A DNA stretch of 64,000 bases from Caenimonas sedimenti (GCF_007833165.1 NZ_VOBQ01000004.1:186001-250000), one strand, 5' to 3'. Positions 51,116 through 60,037 are shown, counted from the first letter of the stretch. Numbers and translations are program-made. The notes: generated by a model not told the origin, from the letters alone.

Positions 51116-52239
51116 GCCGCGCCGATCTCCGGCACCAGCGCGCCGGCCGGCTGGCCCGCCTTCAGCGCCGCGGTGAAGGCCAGCATGCGGTCGATCGGCA
51201 GGCGCGCGCGCACGCCGACGGCAGCATCCACGAACACCTCGTTCGCGCCGGTCTCCAGGACATGCGCCAGCCCGGCCAGGCCGTTCATCGCCATCCAGGG
51301 GCAGTGCGCGCAGCTCTTGCAAGTGGCGCTGTTGCCGGCGGTCGGCGCTTCGATGAACACCTTGCCGGGGTTCAGCGTGCGCAGCTTGTGCATCATGCCG
51401 TTGTCGGTCGCGACGATGAATTCCTTCGCATCGAACTCGCGCGCCGCCTTGAGGATGGCCGACGTCGACCCGACCGCGTCGGCCAGCGCCACCACGTCGG
51501 CGGGTGACTCCGGGTGGACCAGCACCTTGGCCTTCGGGTATTGCTTCTTCAGGTCCTCCAGCTCGAACGCCTTGAACTCGTCGTGCACGATGCACGAGCC
51601 GTTCCAGAACACCATGTCGGCGCCGGTCTGGCGCTGGATGTAGCCGCCCAGGTGCTTGTCGGGTGCCCACAGGATCTTGTGGCCCTTGTCCTTCAGGGCC
51701 CGGGCGATGTCGAGCGCGCAACTCGAAGTGACCAGCCAGTCCGAGCGGGCCTTCACCGCGGCGCTGGTGTTGGCGTAGACGACCACGGTGCGGTCCGGGT
51801 GCTGGTCGCAGAACGCGGCGAATTCGTCGGGCGGGCAGCCGAGATCCAGCGAGCAGGTCGCGTCGAGGTCCGGCATCAGCACGGTCTTCTCCGGCGACAG
51901 GATCTTGGCCGTCTCGCCCATGAACTTGACGCCGGACACCACCAGCGTCTGCGCGGCATGGTCGCGGCCGAAGCGCGCCATCTCCAGCGAGTCGCTCACG
52001 ATGCCGCCGGTCTCCTCCGCCAGGTCCTGCAGGTCCGGGTGCACGTAGTAGTGCGACACCATCACCGCGTTGCGCTCCTTCAGCAGGCGCTTGATCTTGT
52101 CCTTGAGCGCCGTGCGTTCGGCCGGCGACGGTTCCGCCGGCACCCGCGCCCAGGCGTACTTGGTGTCGCAGGCGGCACCGGCCTGCCCGGGCAGCGGATG
52201 CTCGTATTCGACTTCCTTGATCGGGATGACGGTGTTCAT
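51112..52239 (-). CDS. nadA: Quinolinate synthase A
   Basis: 375 residues; condenses iminoaspartate and dihydroxyacetone phosphate to quinolinate with a [4Fe-4S] cluster. Cluster cysteines fall in the three usual places: [21 protein letters not shown] and [11 protein letters not shown]. Other marks are [17 protein letters not shown] and [19 protein letters not shown]. ATGs at 52239 and 52260 are both possible; the shorter was chosen because it begins the conserved N-terminus, though neither has a strong Shine-Dalgarno. nadC lies 124 bases upstream on the same strand. Confidence 0.94.
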   Translation of the reverse strand: MNTVIPIKEVEYEHPLPGQAGAACDTKYAWARVPAEPSPAERTALKDKIKRLLKERNAVMVSHYYVHPDLQDLAEETGGIVSDSLEMARFGRDHAAQTLVVSGVKFMGETAKILSPEKTVLMPDLDATCSLDLGCPPDEFAAFCDQHPDRTVVVYANTSAAVKARSDWLVTSSCALDIARALKDKGHKILWAPDKHLGGYIQRQTGADMVFWNGSCIVHDEFKAFELEDLKKQYPKAKVLVHPESPADVVALADAVGSTSAILKAAREFDAKEFIVATDNGMMHKLRTLNPGKVFIEAPTAGNSATCKSCAHCPWMAMNGLAGLAHVLETGANEVFVDAAVGVRARLPIDRMLAFTAALKAGQPAGALVPEIGAA

Positions 52240-52316
52240 ATTCGGCAACTCATAACGCATGAAAGCCAGGAGCGGCAAACGCGGGCCACCGCGGAACCGG
52301 CTCCGCCGGGCCGCTG

Positions 52317-52360
52317 GTGGCGCCCCCTTGAGGGGGAGGCGCCGCAGGCGCTTCGGGGGT
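52317..52360. repeat. Intergenic GC-rich double hairpin between nadC and nadA
   Basis: CCCCC-TTGA-GGGGG (52323-52336) followed by GCGCC-GCA-GGCGC (52339-52351) and CTTCGGGGGTGG. This resembles a dispersed extragenic repeat seen in many Comamonadaceae genomes. It may weaken read-through from nadC to nadA. Confidence 0.55.
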
Positions 52361-52363
52361 GGG

Positions 52364-53221
52364 TCATTCCTCCTGCTGGAAACGCATCGAGAAGTCCGTG
52401 GCCTTCACGTCCTTGGTCAGCGTCCCGATGGAGATGCGGTCCACGCCGGTTTCCGCAAGGGCGCGCACGCTGTCCAGCGTGACGCCGCCGGAGATCTCCA
52501 GGATGGCGCGGCCGGCGTTGATGCGCACTGCTTCGCGCAGCGTCGGCAGGTCCATGTTGTCCAGCAGCACCATCTTCGCGCCGGCACCCAGGGCTTCCTC
52601 CAGCTGGGCCAGCGTTTCCACCTCGATCTCCACGAAGCTGGCCTGCGGCGCCACGGCGGCGGCGGCCCGCAGCACCGGCGTCACGCCGCCGGCGGCCGCG
52701 ATGTGGTTTTCCTTGATCAGCACCGCGTCGTACAGGCCGATGCGGTGGTTGGTGCCGCCGCCGGTCTTCACCGCGTACTTCTGCGCGAGACGCAGGCCGG
52801 GCAAGGTCTTCCGGGTATCGACGATTTGCGCTTTCGTGCCCTTCACCGCTTCCACGTAAACCGCCGTCTTGGTCGCCACCGCGCTGAGCAGCTGCAGGAA
52901 GTTGAGCGCGGTACGTTCGGCCGTGAGAATAGCGCGGGCCAGGCCGCGGATTTCCACGACCGGCTGCCCCAGCTGGCAGCGCTTCCCTTCCGGCACCGCC
53001 CACGTCACGGTGGCCTGCGGGTCCAGCTGCCGCACGGCGGCGACCAGCCAGGGGCCGCCGCACACGACGGCGGCCTCGCGCGCGATCACGAGGGCGCGGG
53101 CCCGGCGGGCCGGATCCACCAGGCCGGCGGTGAGGTCGCCCGCACCCACGTCTTCGGCCAGGGCGCGGGCGACGTCCGCACGCGCCAGTTCGGCCAGTGC
53201 GGCCGAGGAAAAATCAGTCAT
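52364..53221 (-). CDS. nadC: Nicotinate-nucleotide pyrophosphorylase (carboxylating)
   Basis: 285 residues; converts quinolinate and PRPP to nicotinate mononucleotide, the third step of de novo NAD synthesis. The marks are [18 protein letters not shown], the substrate-binding [30 protein letters not shown] and the C-terminal barrel segments [20 protein letters not shown]. The start at 53221 removes a 17-residue non-family extension. It is divergent from the thioesterase at 53281. Confidence 0.95.
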   Translation of the reverse strand: MTDFSSAALAELARADVARALAEDVGAGDLTAGLVDPARRARALVIAREAAVVCGGPWLVAAVRQLDPQATVTWAVPEGKRCQLGQPVVEIRGLARAILTAERTALNFLQLLSAVATKTAVYVEAVKGTKAQIVDTRKTLPGLRLAQKYAVKTGGGTNHRIGLYDAVLIKENHIAAAGGVTPVLRAAAAVAPQASFVEIEVETLAQLEEALGAGAKMVLLDNMDLPTLREAVRINAGRAILEISGGVTLDSVRALAETGVDRISIGTLTKDVKATDFSMRFQQEE

Positions 53222-53280
53222 CCGGCAAGCATAGCCGCAAGGCCAGGGCTGGGGCGGCGGCAGGGTTACCATCCCCTCCC

Positions 53281-53682
53281 ATGCCCACCGTCGACCAGAT
53301 CAACAAGCTCATCGTCCCGCTTTTTCCGGGGTTGATGGGCGTCACCATCACCGAAGCCACGCCCGAGCGGGTGGTGGCGACGCTGCTGGTGCGGCCGGAC
53401 CTGTGCACCGCCGGCGGGATCCTGCACGGCGGCGCGCACATGGCTTTTGCCGACACCCTGGGCGCCGTCGGGACCATCCTGAACATGCCGGAAGGCAAGC
53501 GCACGACGACGACCGATTCCAGCACCAAGTTCATCGGCGGCGCGGCGGTCAACACCACCGTCACCGGCGAATGCGTGGCCTTGCACCGCGGCCGCACGAC
53601 GAACGTCTGGCAGACCAGCATCCGCAACGCGCAGGGCAAGCTCTGCTCCGTGGTGACCCAGACCCAGCTGATCCTGGATTGA
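53281..53682 (+). CDS. PaaI-family thioesterase (hotdog)
   Basis: 133 residues. The active-site block AGGILHGGAHMAFADTLGAVG carries the H-G-G and Asp of PaaI-type thioesterases, followed by TDSSTKFIGGAAVN. It is likely to release fatty or aromatic acids from CoA. The ATG at 53281 follows no clear Shine-Dalgarno; a TACCAT hexamer ends eight bases before it. It shares a 59-base divergent region with nadC. Confidence 0.9.
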   Translation: MPTVDQINKLIVPLFPGLMGVTITEATPERVVATLLVRPDLCTAGGILHGGAHMAFADTLGAVGTILNMPEGKRTTTTDSSTKFIGGAAVNTTVTGECVALHRGRTTNVWQTSIRNAQGKLCSVVTQTQLILD

Positions 53683-53683
53683 T

Positions 53684-53845
53684 CACTGCAAAAATGCTGC
53701 GCATTTTTGCAGTGGTTTGATCAGTGAGACCAGGCCCGGCGAAGCCGGATCCTGGCCCCAAGGGAGACCGCGCTGCGCGATGCTCCGCGCGGTCTTCGAA
53801 GCGGCAGCCCGGAAGCGCCGAAAAGACCGCGGGAACTGAGGTTCC
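53684..53845 (+). ncRNA. Structured intergenic region with four hairpins and an alternative pairing
   Basis: Stem 1: CACTGCAAAAATGC / GCATTTTTGCAGTG, perfect 14 pairs with a 3-base loop (53684-53714). Stem 2: CCAGG-c-CCGGC-gaa-GCCGG-at-CCTGG (53730-53755). Stem 3: AGACCGCG (53765-53772) / CGCGGTCT (53788-53795). Stem 4: GGAAC-tgag-GTTCC (53832-53845). A second AAGACCGCG (53823-53831) can pair with the same CGCGGTCTT, so stem 3 has two exclusive partners. Stem 1 could be a terminator of the thioesterase gene. The rest could be a leader of the binding protein-kinase operon starting at 53887. No known RNA family is recognised. Confidence 0.4.
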
Positions 53846-53886
53846 AAGCTCATCCGTGGATACTATGGGGTGACTGGAGGTCCGTG

Positions 53887-55170
53887 ATGCCGGAACGTTG
53901 GAAGGCGGTGTTGGCGGCGCTCTTGCTGGCGGCCTCGGGCTTTGCCGCCGCCGCGCCGACCGAGATCTCCTTCTACTTCCCGATCGCCGTGGGCGGCCCG
54001 ATGGCCAAGCGCATCGGCGCGCTGGTGGGAGACTTCGAGAAGGAGCATCCGGACATCCGGGTGCGCCCGATCTACACCGGCACCTACAAGGATTCCATCC
54101 AGAAGGCCCTGACGGCGCACCGCAAGGGCGCGCCGCCGGACGTCGCGGTGCTGTTCGCGGTGGACATCTACACCCTGGTGGATGCCGACGCCGTGGTGCC
54201 GTTCGACGAACTTGCCACCACCGCCGCCGACAAGGCCTGGCTGCAAGGTTTCCAGCCGGCGCTGATGGCCAACAGCCGCGCCGCAGGGCGGACGTATGGC
54301 GTGCCGTTCCAGCGCTCCACCATCCTGCTGTACTGGAACAAGAAGCTGTTCCGCCAGGCCGGCCTGGACCCGGAGCGGCCGCCGGCCAGCTGGCGGGAGA
54401 TGACCGACTATGCGAAGCAGCTCACGCGCCGCAACGCGGCGGGCGGCACGACGCAGTGGGGGCTGCAGATCCCTTCGTCCGGCTTTCCGTACTGGCTGTT
54501 CCAGGGGCTGGTGGCCGCCAACGGCGCGGAGCTGATGAACGCCACCGGCACCGAAACCTACTTCGACCAGCCGGCGGCGGTGGCGGCGCTGCAGTATTGG
54601 GTGGACCTCGCGCGCGTGAGCCACGTGCACCCGCCGGGCATCGTCGAATGGGGCACGACGCCGGCGAATTTCCTGGCCGGCAAGGCCGCCATGGTCTGGA
54701 CCACCAGCGGCAACCTGCAGGACCTGAAGGACAAGGCGGGCTTCCCGTTCGGCGCGGCCATGCTGCCGGCTGCGAAGCGGCGCGGTTCGCCCACCGGCGG
54801 CGGCAACTTCTACATCTTCCGCAAGAGCGCGCCCGCGCAGCAGCAGGCCGCCTTCCGCTTCGTCAAGTGGATGGTCGCCCCGGAACGCACGGCGCGCTGG
54901 GCCATCGACTCGGGCTACATCGCGGTGTCGCGCGCGGCCTGGGAGACGCCGGCCATGCGCAAGCACGTGGCCGCCTTCCCGGCGGCGGCCGTCGCGCGGG
55001 ACCAGTTGGCCCACGCGGTCGCCGAGCTCTCCACGCACGAGAACCAGCGGGTGACGCAGGCGTTGAACGCCGGCCTGGCCGCGGCACTGACGGGCGCAAA
55101 GACTCCCCAGCAGGCGCTGCAGGACGCGCAGCAGGAGGCGATGCGCATCCTGCTGCCCTACCAGCGGTGA
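53887..55170 (+). CDS. Orphan ABC-type sugar/glycerol-phosphate binding protein
   Basis: 427 residues of the family 1 solute-binding (UgpB-like) type with a signal peptide (about 1-22, ending FAAAA). The fold marks include ISFYFPIAVGGPMAKRI, YGVPFQRSTILLYWNKKLF, the GKAAMVWTTSGNLQDLKD block and GGGNFYIFRKSAPAQQQAAF. No permease or ATPase genes are near. Its stop overlaps the start of a CHASE histidine kinase (GTGA at 55167-55170). The simplest reading is a periplasmic ligand receptor for the kinase rather than an import protein. A GTG lies one codon upstream of the chosen ATG. Confidence 0.9.
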   Translation: MPERWKAVLAALLLAASGFAAAAPTEISFYFPIAVGGPMAKRIGALVGDFEKEHPDIRVRPIYTGTYKDSIQKALTAHRKGAPPDVAVLFAVDIYTLVDADAVVPFDELATTAADKAWLQGFQPALMANSRAAGRTYGVPFQRSTILLYWNKKLFRQAGLDPERPPASWREMTDYAKQLTRRNAAGGTTQWGLQIPSSGFPYWLFQGLVAANGAELMNATGTETYFDQPAAVAALQYWVDLARVSHVHPPGIVEWGTTPANFLAGKAAMVWTTSGNLQDLKDKAGFPFGAAMLPAAKRRGSPTGGGNFYIFRKSAPAQQQAAFRFVKWMVAPERTARWAIDSGYIAVSRAAWETPAMRKHVAAFPAAAVARDQLAHAVAELSTHENQRVTQALNAGLAAALTGAKTPQQALQDAQQEAMRILLPYQR

Positions 55171-56951
55171 CACGCTTCCTGCGCTCGCGCCTGCTCAGCT
55201 ACGTGCTGCCCGGCCTGGTGCTGGTGGGCGCCGGCGCCGTGTCGTACGAGCTGTGGGAGCGCGAGCGGCAGGAGATCGAGGCGGGCCTGCAGGCGGAGTT
55301 CGACACGCGTGTGCGTGAGACGGTGAGCCTGTTCCGTGAACGCATGCTGGCCTACGAGCAGGCGCTGCACGCGACCCACGGCCTGTTCGCCACGTCGGCG
55401 GTCGTGCAGCGCGGCGACTTCCAGGCCTTCGTCGCGCGGCTGCGCATCGACAGCCATCCCGGCCTGCAGGGCCTGGGCTACTCGCAATACGTGCCGGCCA
55501 CCGAGCGCGAGCGCCATGTGCGTGCCGTGCGCAGCCAGGGCTTCCCCGCCTATGCGCTGCGACCCGCCGGCGGTGTCGACGAGGTCACGTCCGCCGTCTT
55601 CTTCGAGCCTTCCGGCTCCAGCCTGCTCGGCACGCTCGGCTCCGACTACTTCGCCGAGCCCTCGCGCCGCCACGCGATGGTGGCGGCGCGTGACTCCGGC
55701 CGTGTCGCGATCTCCAACAAGGTGAAGCTGCCGCACGAGGACGCCCAGCAGGTGCAGGCGGGCTACCGCATGTGGCTGCCCGTTTACCACCCCGGGCGGC
55801 CGACCGGCAACGTGCAGGAACGCCGGGCGGCGATCGCCGGCTGGGTCTACGCCGCCTTCAGCATGGACGGACTGACCGGCAACATCCTGGGGGAACGCGC
55901 CGACATCGACATCGAGGTGCAGGACGCGGGCGTCGGGCAAGGCGGCGAGCAGGCCGTCGACACGATCGGCGACCGGGTCGGCGGCGAGTCGACGGTGAAG
56001 CTGTTCTTCGCCTCGCAGCGGGTCGAGGTCGACGGCTATTCGTGGATGCTGACGGCACGCTCGCTGCCGAACTTCGCGACGCCGGTGGCGCTGAGCAAAC
56101 TGCAGCTCGTCGCGCGCACCGGCGCGGTGGCGAGCCTGGCGCTCGCCCTGCTCACCTGGTACCTGCTGCGCCGGCGCATCCGCCTGCTGCGGGCCGATGA
56201 GGACTTGCGGGCGGCCAAGGACCACGCCGAAGCCGCGAGCGCGGCCAAGACACGCTTCCTGGCGGCGGCCAGCCATGACCTGCGCCAGCCGATCCAGGCG
56301 CTCGGCCTGTTCACGGCGACGCTGGAATCGATGGCGCGGCGCCCGGAATTGCCCGGTCCGGAGGTGGCGCACATTGCCGCGCGGCTGCAGCAGGCCGTGC
56401 AAGGCCTGGGACGGCTGCTGGACGGCTTGTTCGAGCTGTCCGCCCTGCAAAACGGCGTGGTGACCGTCAGCCGTCGGGCCACGCCCCTGGCCGAGGTACT
56501 GGCCGAAGTGAGCACGGCGTTCGCGGGGCCGGCCCGGGAGAAGGGGTTGGAGCTGCGCGTGCGGCTGCCGTCCGCGCTGTGGGTGGACACCGACCCGGTG
56601 GTGCTGCGGCGGGTGCTGTCCAACCTGGTGGCCAATGCCCTGCGGTACACGCCCAAGGGCCGGGTGCTGGTCGGCTGCCGGCGGCGGGCCGGAGCGGTCG
56701 AAATCCAGGTGCTGGACACCGGCATCGGCATCGCGCCGGACGAAACGGCCAAGGTCTTCGGCGAGTTCTACCAGCCGTCGAACGTGGCGCGCGGGGAGGA
56801 GCACGGCATGGGCCTCGGCCTGGCGATCGTGCAGCGGCTGGCCACGCTGCTGGGCGCGGTGGTGCAGGTGCGTTCGGTCCCCGGGCGGGGCTCCGTGTTC
56901 TCCGTCAGGCTGCCCAGGATGGCGCTGGCCATCGCGGCCGGCGAACGCTGA
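55167..56951 (+). CDS. CHASE-domain sensor histidine kinase
   Basis: 594 residues. Helix 1 (about 10-27), a periplasmic CHASE domain (about 45-300; GLQGLGYSQYVPATERERHV and AVFFEPSGSSLLGTLGSDYF), helix 2 (about 314-334), a coiled segment, phospho-acceptor H370 in AASHDLRQPIQALGLF, and an ATPase domain with DTGIGIAPD and GMGLGLAIV. There is no receiver domain and no regulator gene nearby, so the partner must be encoded elsewhere. The start is a GTG overlapping the binding-protein stop. Its H-box and ATPase resemble the kinase at 22248-24041. CHASE ligands are usually small organic molecules. Confidence 0.9.
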   Translation: MTRFLRSRLLSYVLPGLVLVGAGAVSYELWERERQEIEAGLQAEFDTRVRETVSLFRERMLAYEQALHATHGLFATSAVVQRGDFQAFVARLRIDSHPGLQGLGYSQYVPATERERHVRAVRSQGFPAYALRPAGGVDEVTSAVFFEPSGSSLLGTLGSDYFAEPSRRHAMVAARDSGRVAISNKVKLPHEDAQQVQAGYRMWLPVYHPGRPTGNVQERRAAIAGWVYAAFSMDGLTGNILGERADIDIEVQDAGVGQGGEQAVDTIGDRVGGESTVKLFFASQRVEVDGYSWMLTARSLPNFATPVALSKLQLVARTGAVASLALALLTWYLLRRRIRLLRADEDLRAAKDHAEAASAAKTRFLAAASHDLRQPIQALGLFTATLESMARRPELPGPEVAHIAARLQQAVQGLGRLLDGLFELSALQNGVVTVSRRATPLAEVLAEVSTAFAGPAREKGLELRVRLPSALWVDTDPVVLRRVLSNLVANALRYTPKGRVLVGCRRRAGAVEIQVLDTGIGIAPDETAKVFGEFYQPSNVARGEEHGMGLGLAIVQRLATLLGAVVQVRSVPGRGSVFSVRLPRMALAIAAGER

Positions 56952-56960
56952 TCGGACCCG

Positions 56961-57287
56961 CTACTTCCAGCCGGCCACCTTGTCGCAGGCTTTCACGGAT
57001 GCGGGATGGTTTTTTTCCCACTCCGAGATCGACAAGGTCTCGTGGTCTTCCATCTGGTCGTTCATGCACGTGCAGTACTTGAGCACGACTTCCCGCCTGG
57101 CGCCTTCGGTCTTGTTGTCGGAGATGCACTCGGCGATCGCCTTCTCGTCCTCGGCGCTGGCCTTGTCGCTGGCGCTGGCGCTGGCGGCCCGGCCGCCGGC
57201 TTTCGCGGCGCCCGGTTCGGCGTCGGCGGGCGCGCACGCCAGGAAGGCGGGCAGGCACAGGACCAGCAGGGCGGCGGCAAGGCGCAT
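56961..57287 (-). CDS. Small exported four-cysteine protein, copy B (unknown family)
   Basis: 108 residues: signal peptide with a lipobox-like LLVLCLPAFLAC stretch (cleavage near 18-24), an Ala/Ser-rich spacer (about 25-46), and the 63-residue core aligned without gaps to copy A at 21970 (37 identities, about 59%). The cysteine pattern C-x17-C-x-C-x26-C and end AGWK are conserved. It lies nine bases from the end of the CHASE kinase gene, tail-to-tail, just as copy A lies beside the other kinase. The presence of a possible lipid-anchoring Cys differs from copy A. Function unknown. Confidence 0.85.
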   Translation of the reverse strand: MRLAAALLVLCLPAFLACAPADAEPGAAKAGGRAASASASDKASAEDEKAIAECISDNKTEGARREVVLKYCTCMNDQMEDHETLSISEWEKNHPASVKACDKVAGWK

Positions 57288-57361
57288 GACGGGTCGGACT
57301 CTAGCACCGGCGACTACAGGGGCAGTCGCGGCCCGCCGACAGCCGCGTGACCAGTCTCCGC

Positions 57362-57367
57362 GAAAAT
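57362..57367 (+). promoter_or_regulatory. Possible -10 hexamer for the thioredoxin-family gene
   Basis: GAAAAT ends six bases before the ATG at 57374. Confidence 0.3.
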
Positions 57368-57373
57368 GCGGAA

Positions 57374-57697
57374 ATGAATGCGACCCATGCCCAGGCCGAC
57401 CCCAGCCGTGCCGAAGTCGATGCCATGGCTGGTGCCACCGTGCTGGAGTTCGGCACCTCGTGGTGCGGCTGGTGCCGGGGCGCCCAGCCGGCCATCGCGA
57501 AGGCGCTGGCCGGCCGGCCCGGCCTGCGCCACATCAAGATCGAGGATGGTCCCGGCCAGCCGCTGGGGCGAAGCTACCGGGTGAAGCTGTGGCCCACCCT
57601 GGTGTTCCTGAAGGATGGCCAGGAGGTCGGCCGCGTGGTGCGTCCGAATGGCACGGACGAGATGGAGCGGCTGGCGCGCGAGATCGCGGCGGCGTAG
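57374..57697 (+). CDS. Thioredoxin-family protein with CGWC active site
   Basis: 107 residues, cytoplasmic (no signal peptide). The thioredoxin fold carries the active-site motif SWCGWCRGAQ (C31-x-x-C34) and the cis-proline segment KLWPTLVFLKDGQEVG. CGWC is unlike the CGPC of housekeeping thioredoxins. The gene is divergent from the small Cys protein copy B, so a link to its disulfides is possible but unproven, and the compartments appear to differ. An upstream GTG (57347) is an alternative start. It converges with gpsA. Confidence 0.85.
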   Translation: MNATHAQADPSRAEVDAMAGATVLEFGTSWCGWCRGAQPAIAKALAGRPGLRHIKIEDGPGQPLGRSYRVKLWPTLVFLKDGQEVGRVVRPNGTDEMERLAREIAAA

Positions 57698-57719
57698 CCA
57701 GCCGCCACCTTCGCCAGCC

Positions 57720-58724
57720 TCAGCGGGTCTCCGCCCCTGGATCCCGGCCCATGAGTTCCGCCACGGCTTGGCCGGGCCGCAGCTCGCCATCGAGCAGGCG
57801 GACCATGCAACGGGTGATGGGCATGTCGACGTTGAGGCGGCGGGCGCGCGCGGCCACCGTTCTGGCGCTGTAGACGCCTTCGGCAACGTGACCCAGCGAG
57901 TCCACCGCCTCTTCGACGGAACGGTCCTGGGCCAGCAGCAGGCCCACCCGGCGATTGCGGCTCAGGTCGCCGGTGGCGGTGAGCACCAGGTCGCCCAGCC
58001 CCGACAGCCCCATGAAGGTCTCGGCCCGCGCGCCCAGGGCCACGCCCAGCCGCGTCATCTCCGCCAGGCCGCGCGTGATGAGGGCCGCCCGGGCGTTCAG
58101 CCCGAGCGACAGGCCGTCGCACAGGCCCGTCGCGATCGCGAGCACGTTCTTGACCGCGCCGCCCACTTCCACGCCCACCAGGTCGTCGTTCGCATAGACG
58201 CGGATGGTCGGGCCATGGAAAGCATCGACCAACGCGGTGCGCACCAGTTCCGACTCACTGGCCGCCACGAGAGCGGTCGGCCGGCCCTGAACGACCTCCT
58301 GCGCGAAGCTGGGGCCGCTGAGCGCGCCCGATGCGAGGCCGGGCGCCACTTCGGCGCGGATTTCGTGGCCCAGCAGGCCGCCCGCGGCGTGGACCGGCGC
58401 CTCGAAGCCCTTGCACAACCAGGCGACCGGCCGCGTGCAGGCAGCCAACCCGGCCAGCATCGCGCGCAGGCCCGCCATGGGGGTCGCGACGATGACCAGG
58501 TCATGCTGCGCCGCCAGCCCGGCGATACCGGACGGGCCGGACGCAAGCACGCTGACGCCCGCGGGCAATGGGAAGCCGGGCAGATAGCGGGTGTTTTCGC
58601 GCGTGGCCGCCAGGGCGTTTGCCTGGCCGGCATCGCGGGCCCACAAGGTCACCTGGTGCTGGTCCGCCGCGCGGACGGCCAGCGCCGTTCCCCAGGCGCC
58701 GGCCCCCAGCACGAGGATGTTCAC
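57720..58724 (-). CDS. gpsA: NAD(P)H-dependent glycerol-3-phosphate dehydrogenase
   Basis: 334 residues; reduces dihydroxyacetone phosphate to sn-glycerol 3-phosphate for phospholipid synthesis. N-terminal Rossmann motif [12 protein letters not shown] (residues 5-16), then [19 protein letters not shown], the catalytic-lysine region [18 protein letters not shown], and the C-terminal [20 protein letters not shown]. It follows secB by 19 bases at the end of the rhodanese-grxC-secB-gpsA cluster. Confidence 0.96.
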   Translation of the reverse strand: MNILVLGAGAWGTALAVRAADQHQVTLWARDAGQANALAATRENTRYLPGFPLPAGVSVLASGPSGIAGLAAQHDLVIVATPMAGLRAMLAGLAACTRPVAWLCKGFEAPVHAAGGLLGHEIRAEVAPGLASGALSGPSFAQEVVQGRPTALVAASESELVRTALVDAFHGPTIRVYANDDLVGVEVGGAVKNVLAIATGLCDGLSLGLNARAALITRGLAEMTRLGVALGARAETFMGLSGLGDLVLTATGDLSRNRRVGLLLAQDRSVEEAVDSLGHVAEGVYSARTVAARARRLNVDMPITRCMVRLLDGELRPGQAVAELMGRDPGAETR

Positions 58725-58743
58725 GGCGGCCCGGCGGTTTGCC

Positions 58744-59211
58744 TCAGGCGGTCGCGATGATCTGCGGCGGCTCGGCGGCCTGCAGCGCGTCGGCCTGCTG
58801 CTGCTCGTACATGGCCTGGAAGTTGATCTCGGCCATGTGGACCGGCGGGAAGCCGGCGCGGGTGACGATGTCGGCCACGTTGCTGCGCAGGTAGGGGTAG
58901 ACGATCTGCGGGCAGGCGATGCCCATCACGCCCTGCATCTGCTCTTGCGGCAGGTTGCGGATTTCGAAGATGCCCGCCTGCTTCACCTCGACCAGGAACA
59001 CGGTGCGGTCCTTGATCTTGGTGGTGACGGTGGCGGACACGCAGACTTCGTACATGCCGTCGGCGGCCTGCTGGGCTTCGACGCCGAGCTGGATGTCCAC
59101 GGAAGGCTGTTCCTGCTCGAGCAGGATGGCGGGGGAATTGGGCTGCTCCAACGAAGCCTCTTTCATGTAGACGCGCTGGATCTGGAAGACGGGGTCGTTG
59201 TTGTCGGCCAT
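58744..59211 (-). CDS. secB: Protein-export chaperone SecB
   Basis: 155 residues, the normal length for the tetrameric chaperone that keeps preproteins unfolded for SecA. Marks are [20 protein letters not shown], the [25 protein letters not shown] strands and the conserved [20 protein letters not shown] region. A terminator-like hairpin lies upstream between grxC and secB, so secB-gpsA may have an own promoter. Confidence 0.96.
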   Translation of the reverse strand: MADNNDPVFQIQRVYMKEASLEQPNSPAILLEQEQPSVDIQLGVEAQQAADGMYEVCVSATVTTKIKDRTVFLVEVKQAGIFEIRNLPQEQMQGVMGIACPQIVYPYLRSNVADIVTRAGFPPVHMAEINFQAMYEQQQADALQAAEPPQIIATA

Positions 59212-59234
59212 GGCGGGGTGCTTTCGATGCGAAT

Positions 59235-59267
59235 AAAAAGCCCGCGGGAACGTGTGGCTCCGCGGGC
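59235..59267 (-). terminator. Terminator-like hairpin between grxC and secB
   Basis: Read on the minus strand, GCCCGCGG / CCGCGGGC (perfect eight pairs, 12-base loop) runs directly into TTTTT. It lies inside a co-directional cluster, so it may limit secB-gpsA read-through. Confidence 0.65.
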
Positions 59268-59294
59268 GGGTCGTCGGTTCAACCGCGCATTATC

Positions 59295-59561
59295 TCAGGC
59301 TGTCGAACCCTGCAATAAAGGCTCGAGGCCGCCCTGGCGGTCGAGGGCCATCAGGTCGTCGCAGCCGCCGACGTGGGTGTCGCCGATGAAGATCTGCGGG
59401 ACGGTGCGCCGCCCCGTGATCTCCATCATCTTCATGCGTTCCTCGGGCTGCATGTCGACCCTGATTTCCTCGATGGCTTCGACACCCTTGGACTTCAGGA
59501 CCTGCTTGGCGCGAATGCAGTAAGGGCAAACGGCCGTGGTGTACATCTTGACGGGCTGCAT
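59295..59561 (-). CDS. grxC: Glutaredoxin 3
   Basis: 88 residues with the dithiol active site TTAVCPYCIRAKQVL (C12-x-x-C15) and the GSH-binding TVPQIFIGDTHVGGCDDL segment. It reduces disulfides with glutathione in the cytoplasm. The ATG at 59561 gives the normal length; an in-frame ATG three codons earlier is possible. It follows the rhodanese gene by 20 bases. Confidence 0.94.
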   Translation of the reverse strand: MQPVKMYTTAVCPYCIRAKQVLKSKGVEAIEEIRVDMQPEERMKMMEITGRRTVPQIFIGDTHVGGCDDLMALDRQGGLEPLLQGSTA

Positions 59562-59581
59562 CGTTCTCAAATGGGGGCGTT

Positions 59582-59992
59582 TCAGGTTTTCTCCAGGGGG
59601 AGATTAGCCTCTTTCCACGCGGCCAGCCCACCGCTCAACGCATGAGCCTTGTCGTAGCCCAGGCTCTTGGCCACGCCAAGCGCACGGTTGGCCCGGGCAC
59701 CCGTGGGGTCCACCAGGATGAGCGGAACCGTCTTGTTCTTGACGACTTCCGTGAGCCGCTTCTCCAGCTCATTGACCGGGATGTTCTTGGACCCCACCAC
59801 GTGGCCTGCGGCGAACTCCTCCGTCTCGCTGACGTCGACGACCACCGCCTTTTCGCGATTCATCATCAGCACGGCATTGGACGGGCTCACCCCGCCCGCG
59901 CTCATCCCCTTGCCGAGGGCCGGCCACAGGAGCATGGCTCCGGAAGTGAACGCCACCAGCAGCAGCATCCAGTTGTCCATGACGAACTTCAT
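59582..59992 (-). CDS. Membrane-anchored rhodanese-like protein
   Basis: 136 residues: an N-terminal membrane helix (about 8-26) and a rhodanese domain (about 40-130). The position normally held by the catalytic cysteine (after PLILVD) reads PTGARANRA, so there is no active-site Cys; this is the usual state for the YibN-like protein encoded before grxC-secB. A sulfur-transfer activity is therefore unlikely. The start ATG at 59992 is chosen to begin just before the helix. It is divergent from gpmA with 58 bases between. Confidence 0.9.
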   Translation of the reverse strand: MKFVMDNWMLLLVAFTSGAMLLWPALGKGMSAGGVSPSNAVLMMNREKAVVVDVSETEEFAAGHVVGSKNIPVNELEKRLTEVVKNKTVPLILVDPTGARANRALGVAKSLGYDKAHALSGGLAAWKEANLPLEKT

Positions 59993-60037
59993 TCTTACCT
60001 TTCGGTCCTGGCCGCAAGGCCGGGAAACCCGGGATTC

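Noticed and set aside
59582..59992. Active thiosulfate sulfurtransferase
   Set aside because: The rhodanese domain lacks the catalytic cysteine, so only the fold and not the activity is claimed.
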